64,000 bases of DNA from Pseudomonadota bacterium (GCA_023390055.1 JAEWDP010000082.1:25663-89662); one strand, 5' to 3'. Counted from the stretch's first letter, positions 9,432-18,955 are shown. Program-made: numbers and translations. The notes: a model not told the origin generated them from the sequence alone.

Positions 9432-10100
9432 TTAGTGTTCTGGAGCTACTCGCGCATATGCACCAAGGATGAACCGCTCTGCCTGAAGCAGGTAAACTTC
9501 GAGAGTCTCGGCCGCAACGGTAGCGTTATCATCTTCAAGCAATTTTACGATTTTATGGTTCTGATCGATGAATGGCGCATGAAGAAACTCCGGATTCTGC
9601 AGTAACCCGAAGACGAGTCTGAGTTCTAAAGATACTTGAGCATAAAATGCTACCAGACGGGGGCTGTCTGCCAGTTCGACGATTGCAGCATGAAAATTGA
9701 TGTCGGCACTGCCTACCCCTAACCAGTCTGCGGCGGAACGGCATTTGAGGGCCCTTTCGACCGAGGCTCGCATTTTCGTTACTGCAGGGTGGTGTGGGTT
9801 TGCCTGTGCAACAGCCGGGATCTCGATGAAGCGACGGATCCGATAGATGTCGATGATGGTTGACATGCCTGGCGTTGATACAAACACGCCGCGATTTGCT
9901 TCGTAACGTAGTAGGCCCTCTCTTGTGAGAAGGCGAAAAGCTTCCCTTAAAGTATTGCGAGAAACCTGCAGTTCCTCGCTTAGCGTTAACTCTGACAGAT
10001 GGCGACCGGGTGTGAGTTGTCCGTTAACGACCCGCTCCCGAATGCGCGTTGCGACTGTTTCGGCCAGTGTCTGGAGCGTTTCCGGCACGATTTCTCTCAT
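9432..10100 (-). CDS. GntR-family regulator, FCD type
   Basis: A 222-residue regulator. The ATG at 10100 (MREIVPETLQTLAETV) is chosen because the open frame upstream to 10274 lacks family character; its ribosome-binding site is weak, so this start is less certain than others. The N-terminal winged helix (residues about 12-75) includes ELTLSEELQVSRNTLREAFR and LLTREGLLRYEANRGVFV. The C-terminal helical part (IYRIRRFIEIPAV onward) fits the FCD ligand-binding domain of the FadR subgroup, which usually senses small carboxylates. It diverges from the pxpA operon and is its likely regulator. Confidence 0.85.
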   Translation of the reverse strand: MREIVPETLQTLAETVATRIRERVVNGQLTPGRHLSELTLSEELQVSRNTLREAFRLLTREGLLRYEANRGVFVSTPGMSTIIDIYRIRRFIEIPAVAQANPHHPAVTKMRASVERALKCRSAADWLGVGSADINFHAAIVELADSPRLVAFYAQVSLELRLVFGLLQNPEFLHAPFIDQNHKIVKLLEDDNATVAAETLEVYLLQAERFILGAYARVAPEH

Positions 10101-10369
10101 ATTGCTGATACGTCCACTCTGTCTCGTTTGTTGGAATTTGCAGTGACTATAAAAATCGGGATCCGTTGTGTTGCGGCCAGCGCTTTGGCTGACCATGGTT
10201 CCGATCAAAGGTAAAGCTCCCAAGGCCGAGAGTGCAAATAAATCAGAATCGGCAGTCATTTCCCTGGCATTCAAACGAGCGTTGTAGTGGAGATAGGCAA
10301 AAATTGTTCAACAGTCTAGACGAGATTGCATGAGATTGATAACTACATTGTAGCGAACAGGAGTTTCGA
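10101..10369. promoter_or_regulatory. divergent promoter region, GntR / pxpA
   Basis: The 269-bp region between the GntR gene and pxpA. It includes a perfect 8-bp palindrome GTCTAGAC at 10314-10321, about 50 bp before the pxpA start, a candidate operator. The ribosome-binding site ACAGGAG precedes the pxpA GTG. No clear sigma-70 promoter could be fixed by eye. Confidence 0.4.
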
Positions 10370-11131
10370 GTGGTTGATCTTAACAGCGATTTGGGCGAGA
10401 GCTTTGGTGCTTGGACCATGAGTGATGATGTTGCCATGCTGGACGTTGTCAGTAGTGCAAACATTGCCTGTGGATTTCATGCGGGAGATCCCGCAGGAAT
10501 ACTCCAGACGCTTCATGCGGCTAAAGAGCGGCGTATTTCTGTGGGCGCGCATGTTGGCTACCGTGATCTCGTAGGGTTTGGCCGGCGAGACATGGACCCC
10601 TCCAGGGAGGAATTGAGAGCGGATGTCATCTATCAGATTGGAGCACTGAAAGGGCTGGCGGCAGCAGCAGGTACATCTGTTACCTACGTCAAGCCTCATG
10701 GCGCGTTGTATAATACAATTGCCGTCGACCGTCGTCAGGCTGATGACGTTATCAGCGCGATCTTGAGTGTTGATCCAAGTCTTACACTTGTTGCGCTTGC
10801 CGGCTCACCTCTCGTAGATCAGGCACGATCCGCCGGGCTGACGGTCGTGGCCGAAGCCTTTGCCGACCGTGCTTACAAATCCGATGGAAGCCTTGTCTCA
10901 CGCAGGGAAAAGGGGGCGGTTTTGCATGACCCGGATCTTGTGGCGTCGCGCATGCTGCAAATGGTTCGAGAAGGTGCAATCGATTCGATTGACGGGCAAC
11001 TGACAAGGATTGAAGCGCAGACGATCTGTGTTCATGGCGACAGTCCAAGCGCAGTCTTGATGGCGTCACGTCTTCGAACGGTTCTTGAAGAAGCCGGTGT
11101 TCCAATTCGTTCTTTCGTGAGAACGGATTAA
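10370..11131 (+). CDS. pxpA: 5-oxoprolinase subunit PxpA (LamB/YcsF family)
   Basis: A 253-residue LamB/YcsF-family protein. In bacteria PxpA works with PxpB and PxpC as an ATP-dependent 5-oxoprolinase, opening pyroglutamate to glutamate. The GTG start gives DLNSDLGESFGAWTM, the family N-terminal signature, followed by ANIACGFHAGDP and VKPHGALYN, the conserved metal and active-site segments. ACAGGAG lies at good spacing before the GTG. It is first in a rightward operon followed 8 bp later by the fused PxpB-PxpC gene, which supports the assignment. Cytoplasmic. Confidence 0.93.
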   Translation: MVDLNSDLGESFGAWTMSDDVAMLDVVSSANIACGFHAGDPAGILQTLHAAKERRISVGAHVGYRDLVGFGRRDMDPSREELRADVIYQIGALKGLAAAAGTSVTYVKPHGALYNTIAVDRRQADDVISAILSVDPSLTLVALAGSPLVDQARSAGLTVVAEAFADRAYKSDGSLVSRREKGAVLHDPDLVASRMLQMVREGAIDSIDGQLTRIEAQTICVHGDSPSAVLMASRLRTVLEEAGVPIRSFVRTD

Positions 11132-11139
11132 GGGACGCC

Positions 11140-12786
11140 ATGAAAGTCGTATCGCTCGATCAGTGCCGTAATTACTCGATACGTGTGCTGCCTGTCAGGG
11201 CTGGCTACGTGCTGGTCGAATTGGGCGACTTGGGAACAACGCTGGCGATGCTTGCGGCGTTACATGACCATCCCGTCCCGGGTATCAAAGAGATCATTCC
11301 TGCAGCCCGCAGCCTCATGATCGAATTCGACCCGGCAGACGTTTCGCTTGATGTTCTTATCGATATTTTCGCTTCGTTAAGGGGGGCGGAGCCTGAACCT
11401 TGCTCGGGGTCGCTCACTGAAATACCGGTCCGTTACGACGGGGAGGACCTCTCTGAACTGGTTGAGCTGCTTAAGATGACTGCAGATGAAATTGTCATGC
11501 GTCATAGTAGCTGCGAGTACACTGTTGCATTCACGGGGTTTGCTCCGGGATTTGCATATCTCAGCGGAGGGGATCCGCGTTTGACAGTGCCGAGGCGGAG
11601 TTCGCCACGCATGCGTGTGCCTGCGGGCTCCGTTGGACTTGCCGGTGAGTTTAGTGGGGTTTACCCCAAAGTCAGTCCGGGAGGGTGGCAACTGATTGGC
11701 ACTACACCACTCGAGATGTTTGATTTGGATCGGACGCCAGCGACGCTGTTGCAGCCAGGTGATCGCGTACGTTTCGTCGACATGTCGAAGTGCCAACCTC
11801 ACGAAATCGCAAAGCGGCCCGAGGTGTCCAAGGTCCGGGCCGAGACGTCAGCCCGTGTCGTGCCGTCTGCTACAATGGAAATCATTTCTGTTGGCCTGCC
11901 GGTCTTGTTTCAGGATCTCGGAAGGCCGGGCCAGGCCTGTCAGGGAATTGGCAGGTCTGGCGCGATGGACCGTCGGAGTCTGCGTTTGGCCAATACCCTT
12001 GTCGGAAATGCGACTGGTATGGCTGCGCTGGAGATCGTGATGGGCGCGCTGACGTTCAAGATGACCGGTCATGCTGTCATGGCAGTATGTGGGGCGCCCG
12101 TCGCGATTACGATCGCTTCTTTGAATGGCGAAACGGTTGAGGCTGCCCATGATAGGGCCATCGCTTTGAATGAAGGGGATGTCGTGACACTCGGTGTACC
12201 CTCAGCTGGAACGCGTTCCTATCTTGCCATGCGCGGCGGCTTCGATGTTTCTTCGGTCCTGGGCAGTTTCGCGACAGATACGCTTGCGCAGATTGGTCCG
12301 CCACCGGTCTTGTCAGGGGATGTGATTCCGATTGTTCCCGTAACGGCGGGGACAGCCATCTCTCTTCCGTCGCAGCCGGGAATTCAGATGCCATGTCCCG
12401 GAGAGACAGTCACGTTGGATGTGGTACTGGGTCCAAGAACGGACTGGTTCACGAAAGAAGCCGTCGAAAGTTTCTTGTCCCAAGCCTGGGACGTAACTGC
12501 ACAGTCGAGTCGAGTTGGTTTTAGACTTGAGGGTGAACCGCTCACGCGTCTGAACCGAAACGAGCTTCCTAGCGAGGCGACTGTGCGAGGTGCCATTCAG
12601 GTGCCCGCCAGTGGCAAGCCGGTGCTGTTTCTGGCCGATCATCCGATAACGGGCGGCTACCCGGTTATTGCCAATGTGGCAAACCACCATCTTGATATTG
12701 CGGGGCAAGTTCCTGTTGGCGCACGGATTGTCTTCAATGCTACAAACGATTTTGTCCCTCGCCTTATACCGGGAAAACACTCATGA
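11140..12786 (+). CDS. fused 5-oxoprolinase subunits PxpB-PxpC (KipI-KipA)
   Basis: A 548-residue fusion. Residues about 15-230 are PxpB/KipI, with the hallmark TGFAPGFAYLSGGDPRL, the VPAGSVGLAG segment and YPKVSPGGWQLIG. Residues about 245-545 are PxpC/KipA, starting PVLFQDLGRPGQACQGIGRS with SGAMDRRSLRLAN. Separate genes encode these in Bacillus subtilis and E. coli. KipI/KipA-like domains also form the carboxyltransferase domain of urea carboxylase. That is relevant here because the next gene, overlapping by 4 bp, is a biotin carboxylase-BCCP fusion. The product may be a 5-oxoprolinase component, a carboxyltransferase, or both. Confidence 0.92.
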   Translation: MKVVSLDQCRNYSIRVLPVRAGYVLVELGDLGTTLAMLAALHDHPVPGIKEIIPAARSLMIEFDPADVSLDVLIDIFASLRGAEPEPCSGSLTEIPVRYDGEDLSELVELLKMTADEIVMRHSSCEYTVAFTGFAPGFAYLSGGDPRLTVPRRSSPRMRVPAGSVGLAGEFSGVYPKVSPGGWQLIGTTPLEMFDLDRTPATLLQPGDRVRFVDMSKCQPHEIAKRPEVSKVRAETSARVVPSATMEIISVGLPVLFQDLGRPGQACQGIGRSGAMDRRSLRLANTLVGNATGMAALEIVMGALTFKMTGHAVMAVCGAPVAITIASLNGETVEAAHDRAIALNEGDVVTLGVPSAGTRSYLAMRGGFDVSSVLGSFATDTLAQIGPPPVLSGDVIPIVPVTAGTAISLPSQPGIQMPCPGETVTLDVVLGPRTDWFTKEAVESFLSQAWDVTAQSSRVGFRLEGEPLTRLNRNELPSEATVRGAIQVPASGKPVLFLADHPITGGYPVIANVANHHLDIAGQVPVGARIVFNATNDFVPRLIPGKHS

Positions 12787-14564
12787 AGACGATTCTGATT
12801 GCAAATCGCGGCGAAATAGCATTGCGGATCATTCGGGCATGCAAGGATTACGGTCTCCGCTCGGTCGCAGTATATGCCGATATTGATGTTAACGCGTTAT
12901 TCGTATCCCAAGCCGATATGGCTTTTGCACTCGATGGTTCTAGCCCTAAGGACACCTATCTCCATATTGAGAAATTGATTGCCATTGCCAAGCGTTCAGG
13001 TGCGGATGCCGTGCATCCAGGTTACGGGTTCTTATCCGAAAGGGCAGACTTCGCCCAGGCCGTAATGGATGCCGGGTTGACCTGGATCGGGCCGAACCCC
13101 AAGGTGATAGAGGTACTTGGTGACAAGCTCGAAGCGCGTCGGATAGCAAAGCGTGCCGGAGCGCCTTTGGTCGCAGGTAGCCAGGGAGCAATTTCAAGTT
13201 CTGTAGAAGCGCTGGAATTTGCACGCCAATTTGGATTGCCTGTTGCCATCAAGGCGGCGCATGGCGGTGGTGGACGCGGCATGAAGATTGCGCATCACCT
13301 GGATGATGTGGAGGAGTGCTTTGCCTCTGCAACTCGCGAGGCGATGGCCGCCTTTGGCAGAAGTGAGTGCTTCATTGAGCGGTTTATCGAAAACCCGCGT
13401 CACATCGAAGCGCAAATACTGGCGGATCATTTCGGCAACGTGGTAGTTGTCGGTACACGGGACTGCTCTTTGCAGCGGCGGAATCAAAAATTGATTGAGG
13501 AAGCACCTGCGCCTTTTCTGTCATCCGAACAGCGGAAGACGATCGAGATGGCTGCGCGCGATATTTGTGTTGAAGCTGGATATACCGGCGCGGGAACTGT
13601 GGAATTCCTCCTTGGTTCAGATGGGTTGATCTCCTTCCTGGAAGTCAATACGCGTCTCCAGGTAGAACATCCCGTTACGGAAGAGACGACGGGACTTGAT
13701 CTTGTGATCGAGCAGTTTCGAATTGCAGAAGGCCTTCCGCTTAATGTCAGTGAGATGCCGACACCACGCGGACATGCGATCGAATTTCGTATCAATATAG
13801 AGGACCCAGGTCGGGGTTTCCTGCCTGCAGCCGGTGAGATTGTCGAGTTTGTGGTGCCATCCGGGCCAGGCATCCGCCTCGACACTGGTGTAGCAAGTGG
13901 CTCGGTTGTGCCGCCAATGTTTGATTCTCTCGTCGCCAAGCTGATTGTCTGGGCACCGACGCGCGAGCAGGCGATTGCCCGGGCTCGCCGAGCACTCAGT
14001 GAGTTCAGGATTGAAGGCGTGCCCTCAGTTCTTCCCTTTCACCGAGCCGTCATCAACCATGCCGATTTCATTGGTGATGATTTTAAAGTCCACACGCGCT
14101 GGATTGAAGTTGATTTTGCGCAAAGCATCTCGATGGAGGATCGACCGCCCGCAGCCGACGGAAGCGGGTTGCTGCGCGGTCGCATAGAGATTGACGGAAG
14201 ATTGGTCACTGTAGGCATCCCGGATGCATTCCTGCGACTCCTCAACCCTTCCATTTCGATCAAAAACCCAACGGAATCGACCAAGGTCATTGACGACGAT
14301 GGCGTAGTAGTCGCCCCTGTTCCGGGCACTCTTGTTCAATGGCACGTCAAAGATGGCAGTCATGTTGCGAAGGGCGACGTGATTGCGACTATGGATGCGA
14401 TGAAGATGGAAACGGGTGTTTCGTCGCCAAAAGCCGGCAACATATCTCTTATCGCTCAGGTAGGGTCTTTTCAAACTGCCGGTGCCGTTATCGCAAGGGT
14501 AACGGAAAAGCGTGACAACGGAGCATCCAACAGTCTCGCGAAAACGCCGGAGACCCAGACATGA
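12783..14564 (+). CDS. biotin carboxylase fused to biotin carboxyl carrier domain
   Basis: A 593-residue protein. Residues 1-445 are a biotin carboxylase (ATP-dependent carboxylation of biotin), with VHPGYGFLSE, the ATP-grasp loop HGGGGRGMK and EVNTRLQVEHPVTEET. A variable linker follows, then a C-terminal BCCP domain with the biotinylation motif DAMKMETG near residue 543. The start overlaps the fused pxpBC stop (ATGA) and its own stop overlaps the ABC ATPase start, so all are tightly coupled. No classical carboxyltransferase (AccAD or PccB type) is encoded in the window; the adjacent KipI-KipA fusion is the only plausible partner. It is shorter than urea carboxylase, which carries the CT domains in the same chain. 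Confidence 0.92.
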   Translation: MKTILIANRGEIALRIIRACKDYGLRSVAVYADIDVNALFVSQADMAFALDGSSPKDTYLHIEKLIAIAKRSGADAVHPGYGFLSERADFAQAVMDAGLTWIGPNPKVIEVLGDKLEARRIAKRAGAPLVAGSQGAISSSVEALEFARQFGLPVAIKAAHGGGGRGMKIAHHLDDVEECFASATREAMAAFGRSECFIERFIENPRHIEAQILADHFGNVVVVGTRDCSLQRRNQKLIEEAPAPFLSSEQRKTIEMAARDICVEAGYTGAGTVEFLLGSDGLISFLEVNTRLQVEHPVTEETTGLDLVIEQFRIAEGLPLNVSEMPTPRGHAIEFRINIEDPGRGFLPAAGEIVEFVVPSGPGIRLDTGVASGSVVPPMFDSLVAKLIVWAPTREQAIARARRALSEFRIEGVPSVLPFHRAVINHADFIGDDFKVHTRWIEVDFAQSISMEDRPPAADGSGLLRGRIEIDGRLVTVGIPDAFLRLLNPSISIKNPTESTKVIDDDGVVVAPVPGTLVQWHVKDGSHVAKGDVIATMDAMKMETGVSSPKAGNISLIAQVGSFQTAGAVIARVTEKRDNGASNSLAKTPETQT

Positions 14565-16387
14565 CGATGGCTATGAATGACCGTAATCCGCTCCTGACGG
14601 TCGAAGGGCTCAGTGTCAGTTTTGGTGCTCAGCGTGTTGTTGATGATCTCTCATTTGTCGTTGAGCCGGGCAGGACGGTCGCAGTTGTAGGGGAGTCCGG
14701 CTCCGGAAAATCGGTCACTTCCTTATCGATCATGCGTCTGGCCGACATGATGGGCGCGAAATTTGCGTCGGGAAGTATCATGTTCGAGGGCAAGAACCTG
14801 CTCGAGGCAACGCAGAAAGAGATGCAGGTCATACGCGGTAAGGATATCGCCATGATCTTTCAGGAGCCGATGACGTCGCTAAATCCCCTCTTTACGGTCG
14901 GTGATCAGATCAGCGAAGTTCTCATCCTGCATGAAGGGATGACCAAGGCGGCCGCGATCTCCGAGACAGAGAGGCTTCTGGACATGGTTCGCCTGCCGGA
15001 TTCCAGGGGACTCCTGAAACGCTATCCGCACCAGTTGTCGGGAGGAATGCGCCAACGTGTCATGATAGCCATGGCTCTTGCCTGCCGTCCTAAGCTTCTT
15101 ATCGCCGACGAGCCGACAACCGCACTCGATGTTACGATCCAGGCCCAGATCCTCAATATCATGCGGGATCTGCAAAAAGATCTCGGGATGGGAATGATTT
15201 TCATCACCCATGATATGGGCGTAGTTGCCGAAATGGCAGACGATGTCGTGGTGATGTGGAAGGGCCGGAAAGTGGAGGAAGGCGCTGTCCATGCGATCTT
15301 CAAGGATCCAAAGCATCCCTACACGCGTACCCTTCTCGCAGCTGTTCCACGTCTGGGCAGCATGGCTGGAGAGGATTTTCCCAAGCGTATGCCCCATACC
15401 GTTCTCGAGGACGGCCGGCCGAAGCTTGTCGGAGAGCAACGTCGCCAAGACACGGCGCGCTACGACGGTGAGCCGCTGCTTTGTGTCAAGGATCTGTTTG
15501 TTCGTTTCGATATTCGCAAAACTCTCTTCGGGAGAGCCACTCACCGCCTGAGTGCCGCCTCAAACGTTAATCTTGAGATTTATCCGGGTGAAACACTTGC
15601 GCTTGTTGGAGAGTCTGGCTCTGGAAAGTCAACGATCGGTAGAACGATCCAACAGCTCCAGAAGGCAATGTCAGGTGATATTGTTTTCGATGGTAAGAAA
15701 TACTCGTCAATGTCCCCGGCGCAACGGTTTAGGATGCGCCAGGAGGTACAGTATATTTTCCAGGACCCTTTCGCGTCGCTCGATCCACGAAAGACAGTCG
15801 GTTTCTCAATCGCAGAGCCGATCAGGACGCATGGTCTGATCACGGATCCCGGGGCCTTACGTCGCCGTGTCGATGAATTGCTGGAGCGAGTGGGGCTGGG
15901 TTCTGATCATGCGCAACGCTACCCCCACGAATTTTCTGGCGGACAGCGCCAGCGCATCTGCATCGCCCGTGCGCTTGCCTCCAAACCGAAACTGATCATT
16001 GCTGACGAAGCCTTGTCAGCACTAGACGTGTCGATTCAGGCCCAGATTATCAATCTCTTCATGGATCTCCAGGCCGATCACGGTCTCGCCTATCTTTTCA
16101 TAAGCCACGATATGGCAGTGGTCGAGAAGATGAGCCACCGGGTTGCCGTCTTGTACCTTGGTCAGATTATGGAGATGGGTAGCCGCCGTCAGGTGTTTGA
16201 AACACCGGCGCATGATTACACGCGCCGTCTCCTGTCTGCTGTTCCAGTCGCTGATCCGGGTGTCAGACGAAAGAATGTGATGATCGAGGGTGATATCCCC
16301 AACCCGGTTCGTCGTGTCGGTGATGAGCCGAAAATCCTCGTACACGAGGAAATAGCTTCAGGCCACTTTGTGGCAAAAAATATCTGA
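14561..16387 (+). CDS. peptide ABC transporter, fused double ATP-binding protein
   Basis: A 608-residue protein with two complete Dpp/Opp-type ATPase domains in one chain. Domain 1 (about 10-265) has Walker A GESGSGKS, signature LSGGMRQRV and ADEPTTALDV. Domain 2 (about 305-560) has a second GESGSGKS, FSGGQRQRI and ADEALSALDVS. Each domain ends in the oligopeptide-transporter C-terminal region (HPYTRTLLAAVP, HDYTRRLLSAVP). It overlaps the biotin carboxylase gene by 4 bp and precedes its binding protein and permeases, so this importer is embedded in the 5-oxoproline operon. Confidence 0.93.
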   Translation: MTMAMNDRNPLLTVEGLSVSFGAQRVVDDLSFVVEPGRTVAVVGESGSGKSVTSLSIMRLADMMGAKFASGSIMFEGKNLLEATQKEMQVIRGKDIAMIFQEPMTSLNPLFTVGDQISEVLILHEGMTKAAAISETERLLDMVRLPDSRGLLKRYPHQLSGGMRQRVMIAMALACRPKLLIADEPTTALDVTIQAQILNIMRDLQKDLGMGMIFITHDMGVVAEMADDVVVMWKGRKVEEGAVHAIFKDPKHPYTRTLLAAVPRLGSMAGEDFPKRMPHTVLEDGRPKLVGEQRRQDTARYDGEPLLCVKDLFVRFDIRKTLFGRATHRLSAASNVNLEIYPGETLALVGESGSGKSTIGRTIQQLQKAMSGDIVFDGKKYSSMSPAQRFRMRQEVQYIFQDPFASLDPRKTVGFSIAEPIRTHGLITDPGALRRRVDELLERVGLGSDHAQRYPHEFSGGQRQRICIARALASKPKLIIADEALSALDVSIQAQIINLFMDLQADHGLAYLFISHDMAVVEKMSHRVAVLYLGQIMEMGSRRQVFETPAHDYTRRLLSAVPVADPGVRRKNVMIEGDIPNPVRRVGDEPKILVHEEIASGHFVAKNI

Positions 16388-16433
16388 AAACTGCAACAAG
16401 CTGCACTAAATCGAAGAGGAAGAGGACGAGAAA

Positions 16434-17969
16434 ATGAAGATGATGAAACGGGGTTTGAGAGCGAGCGTCATGGCGCTGGCTCTTTCGGGAATCGCGTTCT
16501 CGGCAGTGCCTGCGCTTGCGACGGGAAAGATGACGGTTTCTTCGCCACAAGATCCAGGTAGCTGGGATCCGATTGATACGTTTCTTGTAGCCTGGGCCGC
16601 GGTCTCCACGAATATTTTTGACGGGTTAACCTATCGTGGCCCCGACATGAAGCTCGTGCCTGCACTTGCCGAAAGCTGGGAAGAACTCGATGACGGAAAG
16701 CGTATCCGCTTCAAATTGCGGCAGGATGTTTCCTTTCACAATGGTGAGCCATTTAATGCGGCAGCTGTGAAGTACACGTTCGACAGGCTCCTGGGCGAAG
16801 AAGGTTCCAAGGGTCCGCAGCGCTCGAATTATATCGCAATCGAAAGTGTCGAGATCATCGATGACTACACGGTGGACATGAAGCTTTCGACGCCGGATCC
16901 GGTTCTCCTGATCAAGCTTGCAGGTTATGGCGCGATGATTGTACCGCCAGAGTATATTGAAGAGCACGGCGAAGACCATTTCAATCTCAATCCTGTCGGC
17001 ACCGGAGCATTCAAGTTTTCTTCTTATGAGCCAAAGGTCGGCATTAAGCTTGAGGCGAATGCCGATTATTGGGGTGGCGCTCCCAAGTTGTCCGAGCTGG
17101 AATATCGGTTCATTGCAGAACCGGCGACAGCTGTGGCAGAGCTACAGGCTGGCCGTATCGACTTGGTCATTCCGCCCACTATTCCTATTGGGATGATCCC
17201 GGTGATCGAGGGAGATGATAATCTCGAGATTGTCAGTGTTCCTGGACCGACAGTTGATGCGTTGCGTTTCAATACGCGCGATGGCATTACCGCCGATGCC
17301 AGGGTGCGTAAGGCGATCATCATGGCTGTCGATCGCAAGATGATTGTTGACACCATCCTTGCCGGACAGGGGGCCGAGATCGCAACCTTCCAAAGTGCAC
17401 TCTCATTCGGCTATGACCCTGACCTTGCGCCGCTACCTTTCGATCCGGAAGGCGCCAAGAAACTGTTGCAGGAGGCCGGCGTTGAGCAGGGCGCCCCGGT
17501 GCAGATTGACATACGCGGTAATGACAGCACCATGAACGAGGTTGCGCAGATTATCTCAAGTTACCTGTCGATGGTGGGGCTTACTGCCACGATCAAGCCG
17601 TATGAGACCAACGTTTTGATCAATGACATCATCCCGCAAGGTAAAACAGGTGCGATGTTCCAGCAAAAATGGGGTGGATGGACGTTCGATTACGATAATA
17701 CGGCCTATTCGATGTATCACTCTGGCGAAAAATGGAACCCTTATGAAAAGGATGAGACCCTGGACAAGCTGCTGGAATCGCAGCGTCCGCTGACAGACCG
17801 TGCTGAACGCGAAAAGATCCTGAAAGAAATTGGTGCATACGTCGCTGATCAAGCTCTGGAACTTCCGCTTTATAACAGCAATGCGATCTATGGAATTTCC
17901 AAGCGCGTTAAGGGCTTTGTCGCTGCACCGGACAACCGGCTGAAGTTGACGGACGTTACCGTAGAGTAA
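16434..17969 (+). CDS. peptide-type solute-binding protein (SBP family 5)
   Basis: A 511-residue periplasmic binding protein with a Sec signal peptide (KRGLRASVMALALSGIAFS, cleavage near ALATG). Family-5 features include IRFKLRQDVSFHNGEPFNA, NPVGTGAFKF and DARVRKAIIMAVDRKMIV. A purine-rich AGGAAGAGGACGAG stretch precedes the ATG. It lies between the fused ATPase and two permeases. The operon with PxpABC suggests pyroglutamate-containing or related peptides as ligand, which is an inference from context. A strong stem-loop follows the stop codon. Confidence 0.92.
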   Translation: MKMMKRGLRASVMALALSGIAFSAVPALATGKMTVSSPQDPGSWDPIDTFLVAWAAVSTNIFDGLTYRGPDMKLVPALAESWEELDDGKRIRFKLRQDVSFHNGEPFNAAAVKYTFDRLLGEEGSKGPQRSNYIAIESVEIIDDYTVDMKLSTPDPVLLIKLAGYGAMIVPPEYIEEHGEDHFNLNPVGTGAFKFSSYEPKVGIKLEANADYWGGAPKLSELEYRFIAEPATAVAELQAGRIDLVIPPTIPIGMIPVIEGDDNLEIVSVPGPTVDALRFNTRDGITADARVRKAIIMAVDRKMIVDTILAGQGAEIATFQSALSFGYDPDLAPLPFDPEGAKKLLQEAGVEQGAPVQIDIRGNDSTMNEVAQIISSYLSMVGLTATIKPYETNVLINDIIPQGKTGAMFQQKWGGWTFDYDNTAYSMYHSGEKWNPYEKDETLDKLLESQRPLTDRAEREKILKEIGAYVADQALELPLYNSNAIYGISKRVKGFVAAPDNRLKLTDVTVE

Positions 17970-17975
17970 CTGAAT

Positions 17976-18010
17976 GAGCGAGTGCCGCCTGAAAACGGCG
18001 GCGCTTGCTC
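17976..18010 (+). promoter_or_regulatory. intercistronic stem-loop after binding-protein gene
   Basis: Seven bases after the binding-protein stop codon, a 14-bp stem (two G-U wobbles at RNA level) closes a 7-nt loop: GAGCGAGTGCCGCC pairs with GGCGGCGCTTGCTC. No U-run follows, so it is more likely an mRNA 3'-end stabiliser or partial attenuator between binding protein and permease. It also argues against translation starting at the TTG at 18005, which lies inside it. Confidence 0.6.
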
Positions 18011-18031
18011 CTGTTTCGAAGGATAAGAACG

Positions 18032-18955
18032 TTGGCCGGTTTCCTTATCAAGCGATTGTTGCAGGCAGTTTTTGTCGTCATAGCCATTACACTGGTTGTG
18101 TCTTTCGCTATTCGTCTTACAGGCGATCCAGCGATGATGATGTTCCAGGGTGGCGGCAGCATGACGGAGGATGACCTTGCACGTATTCGTGCGGCTCTGG
18201 GTACAGACAAGCCGTTCATGGTGCAGTATCTCGAATTCCTCAAAGGGCTTGTAACATTTGACCTTGGGCGAAGCTTCGTTGGGGGGACGCAGGTTTCTAC
18301 ATTAATCGGAAATGCCCTTCCGGCGACACTTCTGCTTGCGTTCATTTCGATGGCAGTCTCGATCGCGTTATCGATTCCGCTGGGAGTAAAGGCAGCAACA
18401 GCCAGAGGAAAAGGTGCCGATCAGCTTATACGGATCTTGTCGCTGGTTGGACTTTCATTTCCGAATTTCTGGCTGGCCATCATGCTGGTATTGCTATTCT
18501 CCATCACGCTTGGCTGGTTGCCTCCGAGCGGCATGGGCGGAGTGGCCAGTTATGTCATGCCGGCCGTGACAATGGGAGTAATCCTGACCGCAACGAATGT
18601 CCGTCTGGTGCGCACATCTATGCTGGATACCTTGCAGTCACAGTATATCATGGTGGCGCGAGCCAAGGGACTGAGCGAAAGCAAGGTTTTATACAAGCAC
18701 GCGCTTCGCAATTGTGCCATTCCACTGATCACATATTTTGGCTTGCAGTTTGGTGGGCTTCTGGGCGGTATTGTCGTCATTGAACGAGTTTTCAACTGGC
18801 CTGGCATGGGGACGCTCGCGTTCGACGCGGTGGCCGCGCGTGACTATCCTGTCCTACAGGCCGTCATTACCGTGTTGGCGCTTTTAATCGTCGGGATCAA
18901 TCTTCTGGTCGATATTGCCTATGGCCTAGTCGATCCTCGCATTCGTACGGAGTGA
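18032..18955 (+). CDS. peptide ABC transporter permease (DppB-like)
   Basis: A 307-residue inner-membrane permease. The TTG at 18032 is preferred: AAGGATAA sits 8 nt upstream and the product begins AGFLIKRLLQAVFVV, the standard DppB opening. An earlier in-frame TTG (18005) falls inside the preceding stem-loop. The EAA-type loop reads IMVARAKGLSESKVLYKHAL followed by RN, and the C-terminus IAYGLVDPRIRTE is the family ending. It overlaps the next permease (GTGA). Confidence 0.9.
   Translation: MAGFLIKRLLQAVFVVIAITLVVSFAIRLTGDPAMMMFQGGGSMTEDDLARIRAALGTDKPFMVQYLEFLKGLVTFDLGRSFVGGTQVSTLIGNALPATLLLAFISMAVSIALSIPLGVKAATARGKGADQLIRILSLVGLSFPNFWLAIMLVLLFSITLGWLPPSGMGGVASYVMPAVTMGVILTATNVRLVRTSMLDTLQSQYIMVARAKGLSESKVLYKHALRNCAIPLITYFGLQFGGLLGGIVVIERVFNWPGMGTLAFDAVAARDYPVLQAVITVLALLIVGINLLVDIAYGLVDPRIRTE

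Noticed and set aside
18005..18031. TTG at 18005 as start of the permease gene
   Set aside because: It lies inside a 14-bp stem-loop and lacks a ribosome-binding site; TTG 18032 has AAGGATAA at good spacing and gives the normal DppB N-terminus.
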